DNA of 44,205 nt, taken from NCBI GenBank assembly GCA_937926205.1, contig CALEYL010000037.1, forward strand, positions 1-44,205, given 5' to 3'. A program made the translations under genes and the position numbers. This document shows, in pieces, positions 17,318 through 24,190 of the stretch (within the stretch, counting starts at the first letter, position 1; each line of letters starts with the position of its first letter). Source of the DNA: an uncultured Saprospiraceae bacterium (GTDB lineage Bacteria; Bacteroidota; Bacteroidia; Chitinophagales; Saprospiraceae). A model generated the notes under the pieces. That model ran no database searches. It was not told where the DNA came from and saw only the letters and a list, made by a program, of their open reading frames with translations.

Positions 17318-19771
17318 ATGCAGTACGAATCCAACCCACAACTTGAGCTTGCTTTTGACTACATCAGCAATACGAATAAAAATGTCTTCCTGACCGGAAA
17401 AGCCGGAACTGGGAAAACGACTTTTTTAAATACCATCAGGGAAAAAACGGTCAAAAGAATGGCCGTTGTAGCGCCCACCGGTGTGGCCGCCATCAATGCA
17501 GGCGGCATGACCATTCATTCCTTTTTTCAGCTGCCTTTTGGCCCCTTTCTGCCCGAGTCAAAGCAGGATGCCAGCAGACAACGCCGCTTTTCGAGGGAAA
17601 AAATCTGGCTGATACAGAGTCTGGACCTGCTCGTCATCGACGAAATCAGTATGGTGCGCGCCGACCTGCTGGATGGCATTGACGATGTGCTGCGCCGTTA
17701 CAAGGACCACTACAAACCTTTTGGCGGTGTACAGTTGCTGATGATTGGCGACCTGCACCAGTTGCCGCCCGTAGTGAAAGACGAGGAATGGGAAATGATG
17801 CGCACCTATTATCAGAGTCCCTATTTTTTCAACAGCCATGCCCTGCTCAAGACCCAGCCCGTGTCCATAGAGCTGAAGCACATCTACCGGCAGTCGGATA
17901 CCGAATTCATCGCACTGCTGAATAAAGTGCGCAACAACAACCTGGATGCCGAAGTGCTGGAAAAATTAAACAGCCGCTACCGGGCCAATTTTCAGCCGCC
18001 CGCGGAAGAAGGGTACATCACCCTGACCTCGCACAATGCTTCCGCACAAGACATCAATGTCCAAAAATTAGAAGAAATCCCGGGGAAGCCCGAACGGTTT
18101 GCAGCTGTTGTTACGGGTGACTTTCCGGCAAACGCCTACCCTACCGAAGAATTGCTGGAACTGAAACCCGGCGCTCAGGTGATGTTTGTCAAAAACGACA
18201 CTTCCCGGGAAAAGACTTACTACAACGGTAAAATTGGAACAATTACCGAGATCCGGGGCACGACCATTTATGTGCAATGCCCCGACGACTCGGCCGTCAT
18301 TCCGGTTAATCCGGTAGATTGGCGCAATGTGAAATACACCCTGAATCAACAAACGAAAGAAGTATCGGAAGACATCATCGGCAGTTTCATCCAGTATCCG
18401 CTTAAACTGGCCTGGGCCATCACCATCCACAAGAGTCAGGGTCTGACCTTTGAGCGCGCCATCATCGACGCGCAGGCTGCTTTTGCACACGGACAGGTGT
18501 ATGTGGCACTGAGTCGCTGCAAAAGTTTTGAAGGGGTAGTGCTGCGCACCAAAATTGAGTTTTCCAGCGTAAAGACGGACACACAGGTAAAAAATTACAC
18601 CGAAGAAGCCGACCGAAATGCGCCCGATGAAAACCACCTCCGCCGGTCAAAAATGGAATTTCAGCAATCTCTGATGCTGGAATTGTTTGATTTTCGGGTT
18701 CTGAAAAAGTATGTTGATCAATTGAACCGGGTTTTGCTGGAGCACGAAAATTCGCTGATTGCAGGCGTGTATCAGCAATTCCGGATATTGAAGGAACAAG
18801 CTGAAAATGCTGTTTTCCCAACGGCAGATAAGTTCAGGCATCAAATCCGGACTTATTTTTCAGAGGCTGCTGAATTGCCTGAAGACAATGAAGCGCTGCA
18901 AACGCGATTGCAAAAAGCCGCCGCATGGTTCCACGAAAAATTTAGCGTCGACCTGATGCCTTCCGCCAAAAATATTCAAATCGTTACAGACAACAAGGCG
19001 GTCGAAAAAACAGCACTCGATGCCCTGGAAAACCTGCAAAAAGAGTTGTTTATCAAACAGGCCTGCTTTGTCGCCACCCAAACGAAGTTTTCTGCACAAG
19101 GATACCTGCGGACAAAAGCCGACGCAGAAATAGATTTCAAAGCAGCCAAAAAAACGACGGTTTCTTCCAGATCTTACACAGGCGTTCCCAAAGACACCCC
19201 ACATCCGGAATTGTACACCAGTCTGAAACTATGGCGTGCCCAGCATGCCGATAATCAAGGGGTTGAGGCCTATGAAATATTGCCAACCAAAGCCCTGCTG
19301 GAACTGGTAAATACCCTGCCGGCCAACCTGCCGGCACTCAAAAAAGTCAAAGGCATCGGCGCGGTCAGAAGCAAACAATTCGGCGCGGAAATCTTAGACA
19401 TCATTCAAAAATATTGCATCGCCAAAGGCCTGGAGAACACACAACTGACTTTGCCCGAACCGCCGCCCAAAGCGCCGAAAGTTGATACCAAACTGCTGAG
19501 CTTTGAGTTGTATAAAGCAGGAAAAACAATGGACGAGATCGCTGAGGAACGCGGTTTGGTTCGTTCCACCATAGAAAGCCACCTTTCGCATTATGTGGGT
19601 TTGGGTAAAATTGATGTTTTCGAGCTGGTAGACCGCAATAAAGTGGAAGCGATCGCGCAGTTTTTTAAAGACAACAACACGAAAGCAAGTTCGGAAGCCA
19701 AAGCTTATTTAGGAGAGGATTATTCTTACGGGGAAATCAGAATGGTGTTAAGTTATTTGGAAAAAGAATAA
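17318..19771 (+). CDS. Pif1-like SF1 helicase with RecQ-type HRDC and HTH tail
   Basis: An 817-residue DNA helicase. I choose the ATG at 17318 (MQYESNPQLELAFDYI), where family similarity begins; the frame is open 19 codons further up. The N-terminal half is a Pif1/RecD2-like motor: Walker A GKAGTGKTT at 27-35, APTGVAA near 52-58, Walker B IDEIS at 107-111, GDLHQLPPV, and late motif AWAITIHKSQGLTF followed by VYVALSRC. The C-terminal third is different: an HRDC-like domain (around LYTSLKLWRAQHA to DIIQKY) and a helix-turn-helix module of the kind found at RecQ C-termini (KAGKTMDEIAEERGLVRSTI). It probably unwinds forked, G4 or recombination substrates. It is read alone between hypC and a small-gene pair. 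Confidence 0.88.
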   Translation: MQYESNPQLELAFDYISNTNKNVFLTGKAGTGKTTFLNTIREKTVKRMAVVAPTGVAAINAGGMTIHSFFQLPFGPFLPESKQDASRQRRFSREKIWLIQSLDLLVIDEISMVRADLLDGIDDVLRRYKDHYKPFGGVQLLMIGDLHQLPPVVKDEEWEMMRTYYQSPYFFNSHALLKTQPVSIELKHIYRQSDTEFIALLNKVRNNNLDAEVLEKLNSRYRANFQPPAEEGYITLTSHNASAQDINVQKLEEIPGKPERFAAVVTGDFPANAYPTEELLELKPGAQVMFVKNDTSREKTYYNGKIGTITEIRGTTIYVQCPDDSAVIPVNPVDWRNVKYTLNQQTKEVSEDIIGSFIQYPLKLAWAITIHKSQGLTFERAIIDAQAAFAHGQVYVALSRCKSFEGVVLRTKIEFSSVKTDTQVKNYTEEADRNAPDENHLRRSKMEFQQSLMLELFDFRVLKKYVDQLNRVLLEHENSLIAGVYQQFRILKEQAENAVFPTADKFRHQIRTYFSEAAELPEDNEALQTRLQKAAAWFHEKFSVDLMPSAKNIQIVTDNKAVEKTALDALENLQKELFIKQACFVATQTKFSAQGYLRTKADAEIDFKAAKKTTVSSRSYTGVPKDTPHPELYTSLKLWRAQHADNQGVEAYEILPTKALLELVNTLPANLPALKKVKGIGAVRSKQFGAEILDIIQKYCIAKGLENTQLTLPEPPPKAPKVDTKLLSFELYKAGKTMDEIAEERGLVRSTIESHLSHYVGLGKIDVFELVDRNKVEAIAQFFKDNNTKASSEAKAYLGEDYSYGEIRMVLSYLEKE

Positions 19772-19831
19772 AGTAATAGTGTTGTATATTTATTCTTCCT
19801 GTCAGTTTGGCTATTTTGTATTTTATCAGTC

Positions 19832-19862
19832 TTGCATCAATGGGTAGAAACGGTTATCTTTG
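19832..19862 (+). promoter_or_regulatory. Bacteroidota-type promoter (TTG-N20-TATCTTTG)
   Basis: The -33 TTG lies at 19832-19834, followed by a 20-bp spacer and an exact TAnnTTTG -7 box (TATCTTTG, 19855-19862). The predicted start is near 19868, giving a leader of only about 12 nt before the ATG at 19881. This also decides that start over the upstream TTG at 19860, which lies inside the box. Confidence 0.65.
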
Positions 19863-19880
19863 GTAGCAACAATCGTATTT

Positions 19881-20270
19881 ATGTCAATTACCATTCACAT
19901 CAAAGAGGATTTGGAAAAGTACCTGCGCCAACGAGCAGCCGCAGAAGGCTACCCTCTTGATGATTATATTGCAAAAATATTGGAATTGCAGTTGCCGTCA
20001 AAAGCCACGCAAAGCAGTAAACAGCAAGAATTAGAATTATTACAAAAAATAAGTCTGGGGATCCCGGCCATCGTTTGGGAACGTTATGAGGAATTGAAAA
20101 AAAAGCGATTGGATGAAACATTATCTCCTTCTGAACACAAAGAGCTCATCTCAATCTCCGATAGTATAGAAGAAGCAAATGCCCGACGTATGCCTTACTT
20201 AGTGGAGCTCTCTAAATTGCGACAATTGCCGTTAGAAACATTGTTTCAAGAACTTGGGTTGCTCAACTAA
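19881..20270 (+). CDS. Small protein paired with HNH endonuclease; RHH-like N-terminus
   Basis: A 129-residue protein without a firm family call. The N-terminus (ITIHIKEDLEKYLRQRAAAEG ... DDYIAKILE) has the length and pattern of a ribbon-helix-helix strand and two helices, as in CopG/Arc-like antitoxins. The rest is helical and acidic. Its end (PLETLFQELGLLN) resembles the small proteins I have seen encoded just before HNH endonucleases in cyanobacteria and Bacteroidota. The HNH gene starts 5 bp after the stop, so the two are surely co-translated. A toxin-antitoxin-like or DNA-binding role is inference. A clear TAnnTTTG promoter lies directly upstream. Confidence 0.8.
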   Translation: MSITIHIKEDLEKYLRQRAAAEGYPLDDYIAKILELQLPSKATQSSKQQELELLQKISLGIPAIVWERYEELKKKRLDETLSPSEHKELISISDSIEEANARRMPYLVELSKLRQLPLETLFQELGLLN

Positions 20271-20275
20271 CTTCC

Positions 20276-20688
20276 ATGCCAGCCATACGAGATGCTTTGA
20301 GGCGGGAAGTTGAGGCTCGTGCACTTGAATGTTGCGAGTACTGTCATTCTCAGAAAGGTTTTTCACCTGATCCATTTTCCATAGAACACATCATTCCATT
20401 GTCCAAAGGCGGTGATACCAAATCAGACAACCTCTTATCTTGTCAAGGTTACAACAATCACAAATACAATCATCTGGATGGTATAGATACAACTTCGGGT
20501 AAAAAAATTCCCTTATTTAACCCCCGGCAGCAAAATGGATTGATCATTTTAAATGGAATGAAGATTTTTCTCTACTAATCGGAATTACACCAACAGGTCG
20601 AGCTACCATTCAACGGCTTGATTTAAACAGAACAGGTGTGGTCAATCTCCGAAAAGTACTGTATTCCTTAGGCAAGCATCCCTTATAA
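20276..20688 (+). pseudogene. HNH endonuclease, frameshifted
   Basis: An HNH nuclease of the short type (about 137 residues when intact). The first frame carries the zinc-type CEYC, the EHIIPLSKGG motif, the central asparagine in SDNLL and the NNHKYNH segment, then runs out of frame and stops at 20578. The conserved remainder (WIDHFKWNEDF ... IGITPTGRATIQRLDLNR ... VLYSLGKHPL) continues in another frame from 20536 to the TAA at 20688. One base is missing in the A run at 20532-20535 (four A where five would restore RQQKWIDHF). It is either a real inactivating mutation or a homopolymer sequencing error. The catalytic HNH part lies before the shift and could still be made as a 100-residue product. 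Confidence 0.82.
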
Positions 20689-20720
20689 AACAGCTCAAGA
20701 GTCACATTATCTTTGGTTTA

Positions 20721-21734
20721 TTAACCCTCATACCGCCCCTTCGCCCACCCCAGCCGCTCCGAAATGCGCTTCACCAATTGCCGTGGCGCCAGCACCTTTA
20801 CTTTTTCACCAAAACCCAGGATCTCGCGTTCCAGTTCAAAATTCAGCACCACTTCGATCTGGATGATGAGCTGTCCGTCGGCATCTTTCAGCACCGTTTG
20901 AGAAGCATGCAGGGGTTTGGTCAGGATGTATGGCCGTGTGTCGCGATCCACTTCTATAATGACTTTGCTGCGTGGGGCATTTTCTGATTTGGTAACGCCG
21001 ATAACATCATCGAAATAAGAATCGAACGATGCGTCCGGATGTGGCTGATAAGGCTCTTTAGGCAGTTCTTGCACCGCTTCTATGCGGTCCAGGGCAAGGG
21101 TCAGCAACTGCGGCTGGCGCTTGCTTCGGGCGATTAAAAACCAGCGGTTGCGGTATTCTTTGAGCAAATAAGGGAAATAAATGGCTTGTTTGGCAGCTCT
21201 GGCTTTGAACGACTGGTAATCAATCAGCAGTGATTGTTTGGCGGCAATGGCGCGGTACAAAGGATCCAGCCAGTTCAGACCCTTTAGTAAGGGGTTCGAC
21301 TCAAACTGGATAATGCCGGGCCCTTCATTCCGGTTTCGGCGCAGGTCGCTTTCGAGGCGGGTAATGACCTCGCCCAGTTCGCCTACCTGGCTGAATCCGC
21401 TGAGCTGTTTCAAAATCCCGACCGCTTCGTTCATTTTATCCAGGTCGGCAGGGGTCAGTTTTGATTGGGTGATGCTGAATTTAGGATCTTCGTACGTATA
21501 GTACTTTCGCTCAACAACAACAATGGGGGCATTGTAGCCCAATTTGTCGCTGCGCATGGTCTGTAAATCCAATTGGATGGTTCGCCGGCTAACCCCTCCC
21601 TGAATGCCTTCGTATTCGTACAAGGCTTCCGATACTTTTTCGATCAGGTCTTCCAGTGTCCATTTCCTGGCCCGGTTTCGCAGGCAATAATCAATGGTTT
21701 TGTAGCGGATAAGGGCAAGTTTATTGAGCGCCAT
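20721..21734 (-). CDS. WYL-domain transcriptional regulator
   Basis: A 337-residue DNA-binding regulator. The start at 21734 (MALNKLALIRYKTID) is chosen because the longer frame to 21863 runs through the promoter and operator. Residues 1-85 form a winged-helix region (KWTLEDLIEKVSEAL ... VSRRTIQLDLQTMR). The WYL domain is at about 165-240 (AIAAKQSLLIDYQSF ... YFPYLLKEYRNRWFLIARS) and a C-terminal WCX-like region ends the protein. WYL domains sense ligands, in several systems nucleic acids or nucleotides. It is divergent from rtcB, and two matching 25-bp dyads between the genes cover both promoters, so it probably represses itself and rtcB until RNA damage is sensed (inference). Confidence 0.92.
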   Translation of the reverse strand: MALNKLALIRYKTIDYCLRNRARKWTLEDLIEKVSEALYEYEGIQGGVSRRTIQLDLQTMRSDKLGYNAPIVVVERKYYTYEDPKFSITQSKLTPADLDKMNEAVGILKQLSGFSQVGELGEVITRLESDLRRNRNEGPGIIQFESNPLLKGLNWLDPLYRAIAAKQSLLIDYQSFKARAAKQAIYFPYLLKEYRNRWFLIARSKRQPQLLTLALDRIEAVQELPKEPYQPHPDASFDSYFDDVIGVTKSENAPRSKVIIEVDRDTRPYILTKPLHASQTVLKDADGQLIIQIEVVLNFELEREILGFGEKVKVLAPRQLVKRISERLGWAKGRYEG

Positions 21735-21803
21735 GGAGCATTGCTTGATATTTGGCGGGAACCAATACCGGATTGATGCCGTTATTGGCCCTGGTAATGA
21801 TGG

Positions 21804-21838
21804 TAAAGGTATGGTGTTTTTTGCATTACTACGCAAAA
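21804..21838 (-). promoter_or_regulatory. Promoter of the WYL regulator gene
   Basis: On the minus strand, TTTTG (21838-21834) is followed by a 22-bp spacer and TACCTTTA (21811-21804), one mismatch from TAnnTTTG. The upstream dyad operator (21827-21851) covers the -33 part, as expected for autorepression. Confidence 0.5.
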
Positions 21839-21851
21839 TATATGCGCAGTA
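21827..21851. promoter_or_regulatory. Dyad operator O1 (WYL side)
   Basis: TACTACGCA (21827-21835), a 7-bp spacer, then TGCGCAGTA (21843-21851): 9-bp arms with one mismatch, 25 bp overall. It has the same length and nearly the same sequence as the second dyad at 21949-21973. It overlaps the promoter of the WYL gene. Confidence 0.75.
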
Positions 21852-21948
21852 TTGTAAAACCAATTTTTTTTACAAAATAAATACGAGTTTAAACATCTGT
21901 TTATCAAACTAATGAATTTTAATTTAAAAAAATATCGCCCACAATATT

Positions 21949-21973
21949 TACTGCGCAAATTGATTGCGCAGTA
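21949..21973. promoter_or_regulatory. Dyad operator O2 (rtcB side)
   Basis: A perfect 10-bp inverted repeat, TACTGCGCAA (21949-21958) and TTGCGCAGTA (21964-21973), with a 5-bp spacer, 25 bp overall. It lies across the -33 box and spacer of the rtcB promoter, a classic repressor position. Confidence 0.82.
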
Positions 21974-21988
21974 CGAGATTTATCTTTG
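21960..21988 (+). promoter_or_regulatory. rtcB promoter (TTG-N18-TATCTTTG)
   Basis: TTG at 21960-21962, an 18-bp spacer, and a perfect TAnnTTTG box at 21981-21988. Transcription should start near 21995, leaving a leader of about 28 nt. Operator O2 overlaps its upstream half. Confidence 0.7.
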
Positions 21989-22022
21989 CAGCATCACCAG
22001 AACAACATAGAAATTCATCAAC

Positions 22023-23447
22023 ATGAAAACCAGGATTAACGGAAAAGATTTGCTTGCATTGGGTTACACAGAAGGAAAAATTCTGGGTATGGCGCTGGAG
22101 CTTGCAAGCACAGCATTTGCAGATGAAAAAAAGCAAAAAACGCTGACCACCTTAAAGCGATTGCTGAAAAAACCTGAAAACTATATGGGACATGACGTAC
22201 TCGCTCCACTGGCGACGGCTATACTGGAAGCAACTGCAACGCCCGTTAATGACACCATACCGCTGAAAGAAACAGGTGATGCTTATGCCGTTTTCGGTCA
22301 GGAGCACATCGAGGCAGGAGCCATTCAGCAAATGAACATCGCCATGCGCCTGCCGGTCACACTTGCAGGAGCATTAATGCCGGATGCCCATCAGGGATAC
22401 GGACTGCCCATCGGCGGGGTTTTGGCTACCAAAAATGCTGTCATTCCTTTTGGCGTTGGGGTCGACATCGGATGCCGTATGGCGCTGTCTGTTTTTGATA
22501 TTCCGGAGACCCATTTTTTTGATCATACTTCTTTTTACAAACGCGAACTGATTGCGCATACGGCTTTTGGTGCCGGAAATGGCTTCAAAGGACAGTACCG
22601 CTCTTACCACCAGGTGCTTGATCGCAAGGAGTTTGAAATGAATGCCTTCATGCGCGGTTTGAAAGACAAAGCGTTCAGCCAGCTTGGATCTTCAGGGGGC
22701 GGAAACCATTTCGTGGAATGGGGCATCATCCACTTTGCAGAAAAAGACGAGGCTTTGGGCATCGAAAAAGGCCGGTATCTGGCCTTACTCACCCATTCCG
22801 GGTCGCGCGGATTTGGCGCAACGGTTGCCGGTCATTACACTCGCTTAGCAAAAGAGCTTTGCAAATTGCCGCACGAAGCTGCCAACCTCGCTTACCTGGA
22901 TCTCAACAGTGAAGCCGGACAGGAATATTGGCTGGCAATGAACCTGGCCGGCGATTATGCATCGGCGTGTCACGAAGTCATCCACCGAAAATTGAGCAAA
23001 GCCATTGGCGCTACGGTGCTGGCTAAAGTGGAAAACCACCACAATTTTGCGTGGAAAGAGACCCTGAACGGCGAAGAAGTGATTGTGCACCGAAAAGGAG
23101 CCACACCTGCCGCACCCGGTGTCATGGGGATCATTCCCGGAAGCATGACTGCACCCGGATTTTTGGTGCGCGGAAAAGGAGGGGCGGCATCCATCAACTC
23201 GGCATCGCACGGCGCTGGTCGCCAAATGAGTCGTACCCAGGCCATTAAGACCATTACAAAAGCGGAATTGAAAGCCATTCTGCAGGAAAAAGGCGTTTCG
23301 CTAATCGGCGCCGGACTGGATGAAGCGCCCATGGCCTATAAAGACATCCATCAGGTGATGGCGGCCCAGGAGGACCTGGTAAGCGTGGTTGCAAAATTTA
23401 CGCCCAAAATGGTCAGAATGGCGGATGACGGAAGCCGGGAGGATTGA
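22023..23447 (+). CDS. rtcB: RNA-splicing ligase RtcB
   Basis: A 474-residue GTP- and Mn2+-dependent RNA ligase joining 2',3'-cyclic-phosphate or 3'-phosphate ends to 5'-OH ends; in bacteria it heals cleaved tRNAs and rRNA. The metal and guanylylation residues of the family are present: D148 and C151 in GVGVDIGCRM, N228/H229 in GGGNHF, H258 in THSGSRG, H339/H340 in VENHHNFAW, and the guanylylated histidine H396 in SASHGAGR. The protein is full length. It is divergent from a WYL regulator, and downstream on the same strand come a tRNA-like RNA and an SPFH/slipin gene. No archease, RtcA or Ro-protein gene is in view. Confidence 0.96.
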   Translation: MKTRINGKDLLALGYTEGKILGMALELASTAFADEKKQKTLTTLKRLLKKPENYMGHDVLAPLATAILEATATPVNDTIPLKETGDAYAVFGQEHIEAGAIQQMNIAMRLPVTLAGALMPDAHQGYGLPIGGVLATKNAVIPFGVGVDIGCRMALSVFDIPETHFFDHTSFYKRELIAHTAFGAGNGFKGQYRSYHQVLDRKEFEMNAFMRGLKDKAFSQLGSSGGGNHFVEWGIIHFAEKDEALGIEKGRYLALLTHSGSRGFGATVAGHYTRLAKELCKLPHEAANLAYLDLNSEAGQEYWLAMNLAGDYASACHEVIHRKLSKAIGATVLAKVENHHNFAWKETLNGEEVIVHRKGATPAAPGVMGIIPGSMTAPGFLVRGKGGAASINSASHGAGRQMSRTQAIKTITKAELKAILQEKGVSLIGAGLDEAPMAYKDIHQVMAAQEDLVSVVAKFTPKMVRMADDGSRED

Positions 23448-23498
23448 AGAACGATAAACGGTGGACGGTAGACGATAGACGAGGGACGCCTGCCTGCC

Positions 23499-23539
23499 TG
23501 ACCTCCGGCCCGCCTACCGGAGGTCAGGTAGGCGGGCCG
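23499..23539. repeat. GC-rich double palindrome (REP-like)
   Basis: Two overlapping, mutually exclusive hairpins. TGACCTCCGG (23499-23508) pairs with CCGGAGGTCA (23517-23526), and CGGCCCGCCTACC (23506-23518) pairs with GGTAGGCGGGCCG (23527-23539). Both arms are perfect. Flanking GCCTGCC / GGCAAGGCAGG extends the symmetry. It lies 50 bp after rtcB and may act as a 3' transcript barrier or be a mobile REP-type element. Confidence 0.75.
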
Positions 23540-23643
23540 GCAAGGCAGGGTGGACGGTGTAAAGCAATCTGCCCCCTTTAACCTTTTTCCTTTAACCGTA
23601 GAAGATTGGAAACCAATGAACAATAAGCTTGGATTCCAGCTTC

Positions 23644-23706
23644 GGACAACGGACAACGAACAACTTACAACGAACAACTTACAACGGACAACGCTCAACG
23701 AACAAC
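23644..23706. repeat. ACAACG(G/A)-type tandem low-complexity tract
   Basis: About 60 bp of irregular tandem (a)caacg(g/a)a units, including two adjacent copies of a 17-bp unit based on cgaacaacttacaa. It is A/C-rich on the plus strand and should be unstructured as RNA. Similar author-less simple tracts occur elsewhere in this window. Confidence 0.6.
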
Positions 23707-23768
23707 GGCTATACGCCATATAAAGAGAAGGCAGTTTATCAATATCCTTTGCCAGGCGTTTCTGACGG

Positions 23769-23944
23769 CGCCGGTGTATTGGCCGCCTTGCGGTTTAATA
23801 TTCTGGTATTGGTTGCCTTACCCATGCAGGTTCGAATCCTGCACCGATGATGGATCGGTTAGCATATTTGGTAAATGCACTGGACTTTTAATCCAGATTT
23901 CAAAAGAAGGGCACTTTTCAAATTCCCCGCCAAACACATCGGGC
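23769..23944 (+). ncRNA. Circularly permuted tRNA-Lys(UUU)-like RNA (Y-RNA-like)
   Basis: The core 23826-23896 contains all four arms of a tRNA in permuted order. T arm: GCAGG-TTCGAAT-CCTGC (23826-23842). The acceptor stem ACCGAT (23843-23848) pairs with ATCGGT (23854-23859) across a 5-nt loop GATGG. Next come T60 and A61 in the U8/A9 positions. D arm: GCAT-ATTTGGTAA-ATGC (23862-23878). A26-equivalent: A79. Anticodon arm: CTGGA-CTTTTAA-TCCAG (23880-23896), anticodon TTT. The T arm equals that of ordinary bacterial tRNA-Lys. Flanks pair around the module: TGCCTT (23814-23819) with AAGGGCA (23907-23913), and GTGTATTGGC (23774-23783) with GCCAAACAC (23929-23937), each with one bulge. Oddities are a closed acceptor end, a G:G at the 1:72 positions and T at position 15. 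It could be a tRNA mimic such as a Y RNA, or a true permuted tRNA needing RtcB. A weak -7-like TATCCTTTG (23743-23751) lies just upstream. Confidence 0.72.
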
Positions 23945-24004
23945 TTGTCCGGCCAGATGGCAGTTTGCAGATAGCTTAGCAGGTATCGACTAAGGCCGGC
24001 ACAA
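23945..24004 (+). ncRNA. Second structured RNA element in the rtcB-slipin gap
   Basis: TTGTCCGGCC (23945-23954) pairs with GGCCGGCACAA (23994-24004), ten base pairs with one bulged C. They enclose an inner hairpin TTAG (23976-23979) / CTAA (23990-23993). It directly abuts the permuted-tRNA element and may be its 3' domain or a separate RNA. Function unknown. Confidence 0.5.
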
Positions 24005-24190
24005 CGCTCATCAGACCGTTTTGCGCAGGTTCGACCAATTTTTGCAGGGATTTTATGCCCGGCAAAAGGGGGGCGCACCATGCCCAAATCCAGACGATGG
24101 GTGCTCTGCCCGCCAAACCGGTGCTTCCGCTTACTGCAAATGGGCAAGCTGCGATGTGTTTTTTTCGAACACGAATAATAAATAAACGAT
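24005..24190 (+). other. Leader region of the slipin gene
   Basis: Non-coding. It contains a long imperfect hairpin at 24071-24111: GGGC+GCACCAT with ATGGGTGC+TCT+GCCC, 15-nt loop. It also contains a small GTGTT/AACAC hairpin with a T-rich loop near 24155-24171, just before the gene. A TTCGACC-containing segment near 24027 looks superficially like a T loop but has no matching stem. With 23448-23768 (double palindrome, low-complexity tract) this completes the 743-bp gap between rtcB and the slipin gene. Confidence 0.45.

Noticed and set aside
23644..23706. CRISPR-like repeats
   Set aside because: Units are short, irregular and lack spacers; this is a simple ACAACG tract.
23768..23850. An ordinary linear tRNA ending with the T arm at 23826-23842
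   Set aside because: The sequence upstream gives no D arm or anticodon arm at the right distance; the T arm is completed only by the sequence downstream.
23852..23930. An ordinary linear tRNA-Lys starting at 23853
   Set aside because: After the anticodon stem there is no TTCGA-type T arm and no 3' acceptor strand; the matching parts lie upstream instead.
24020..24050. A second T-arm-like motif (GCAGGTTCGACC)
   Set aside because: The loop has no complementary 3' stem strand, so no T arm forms.
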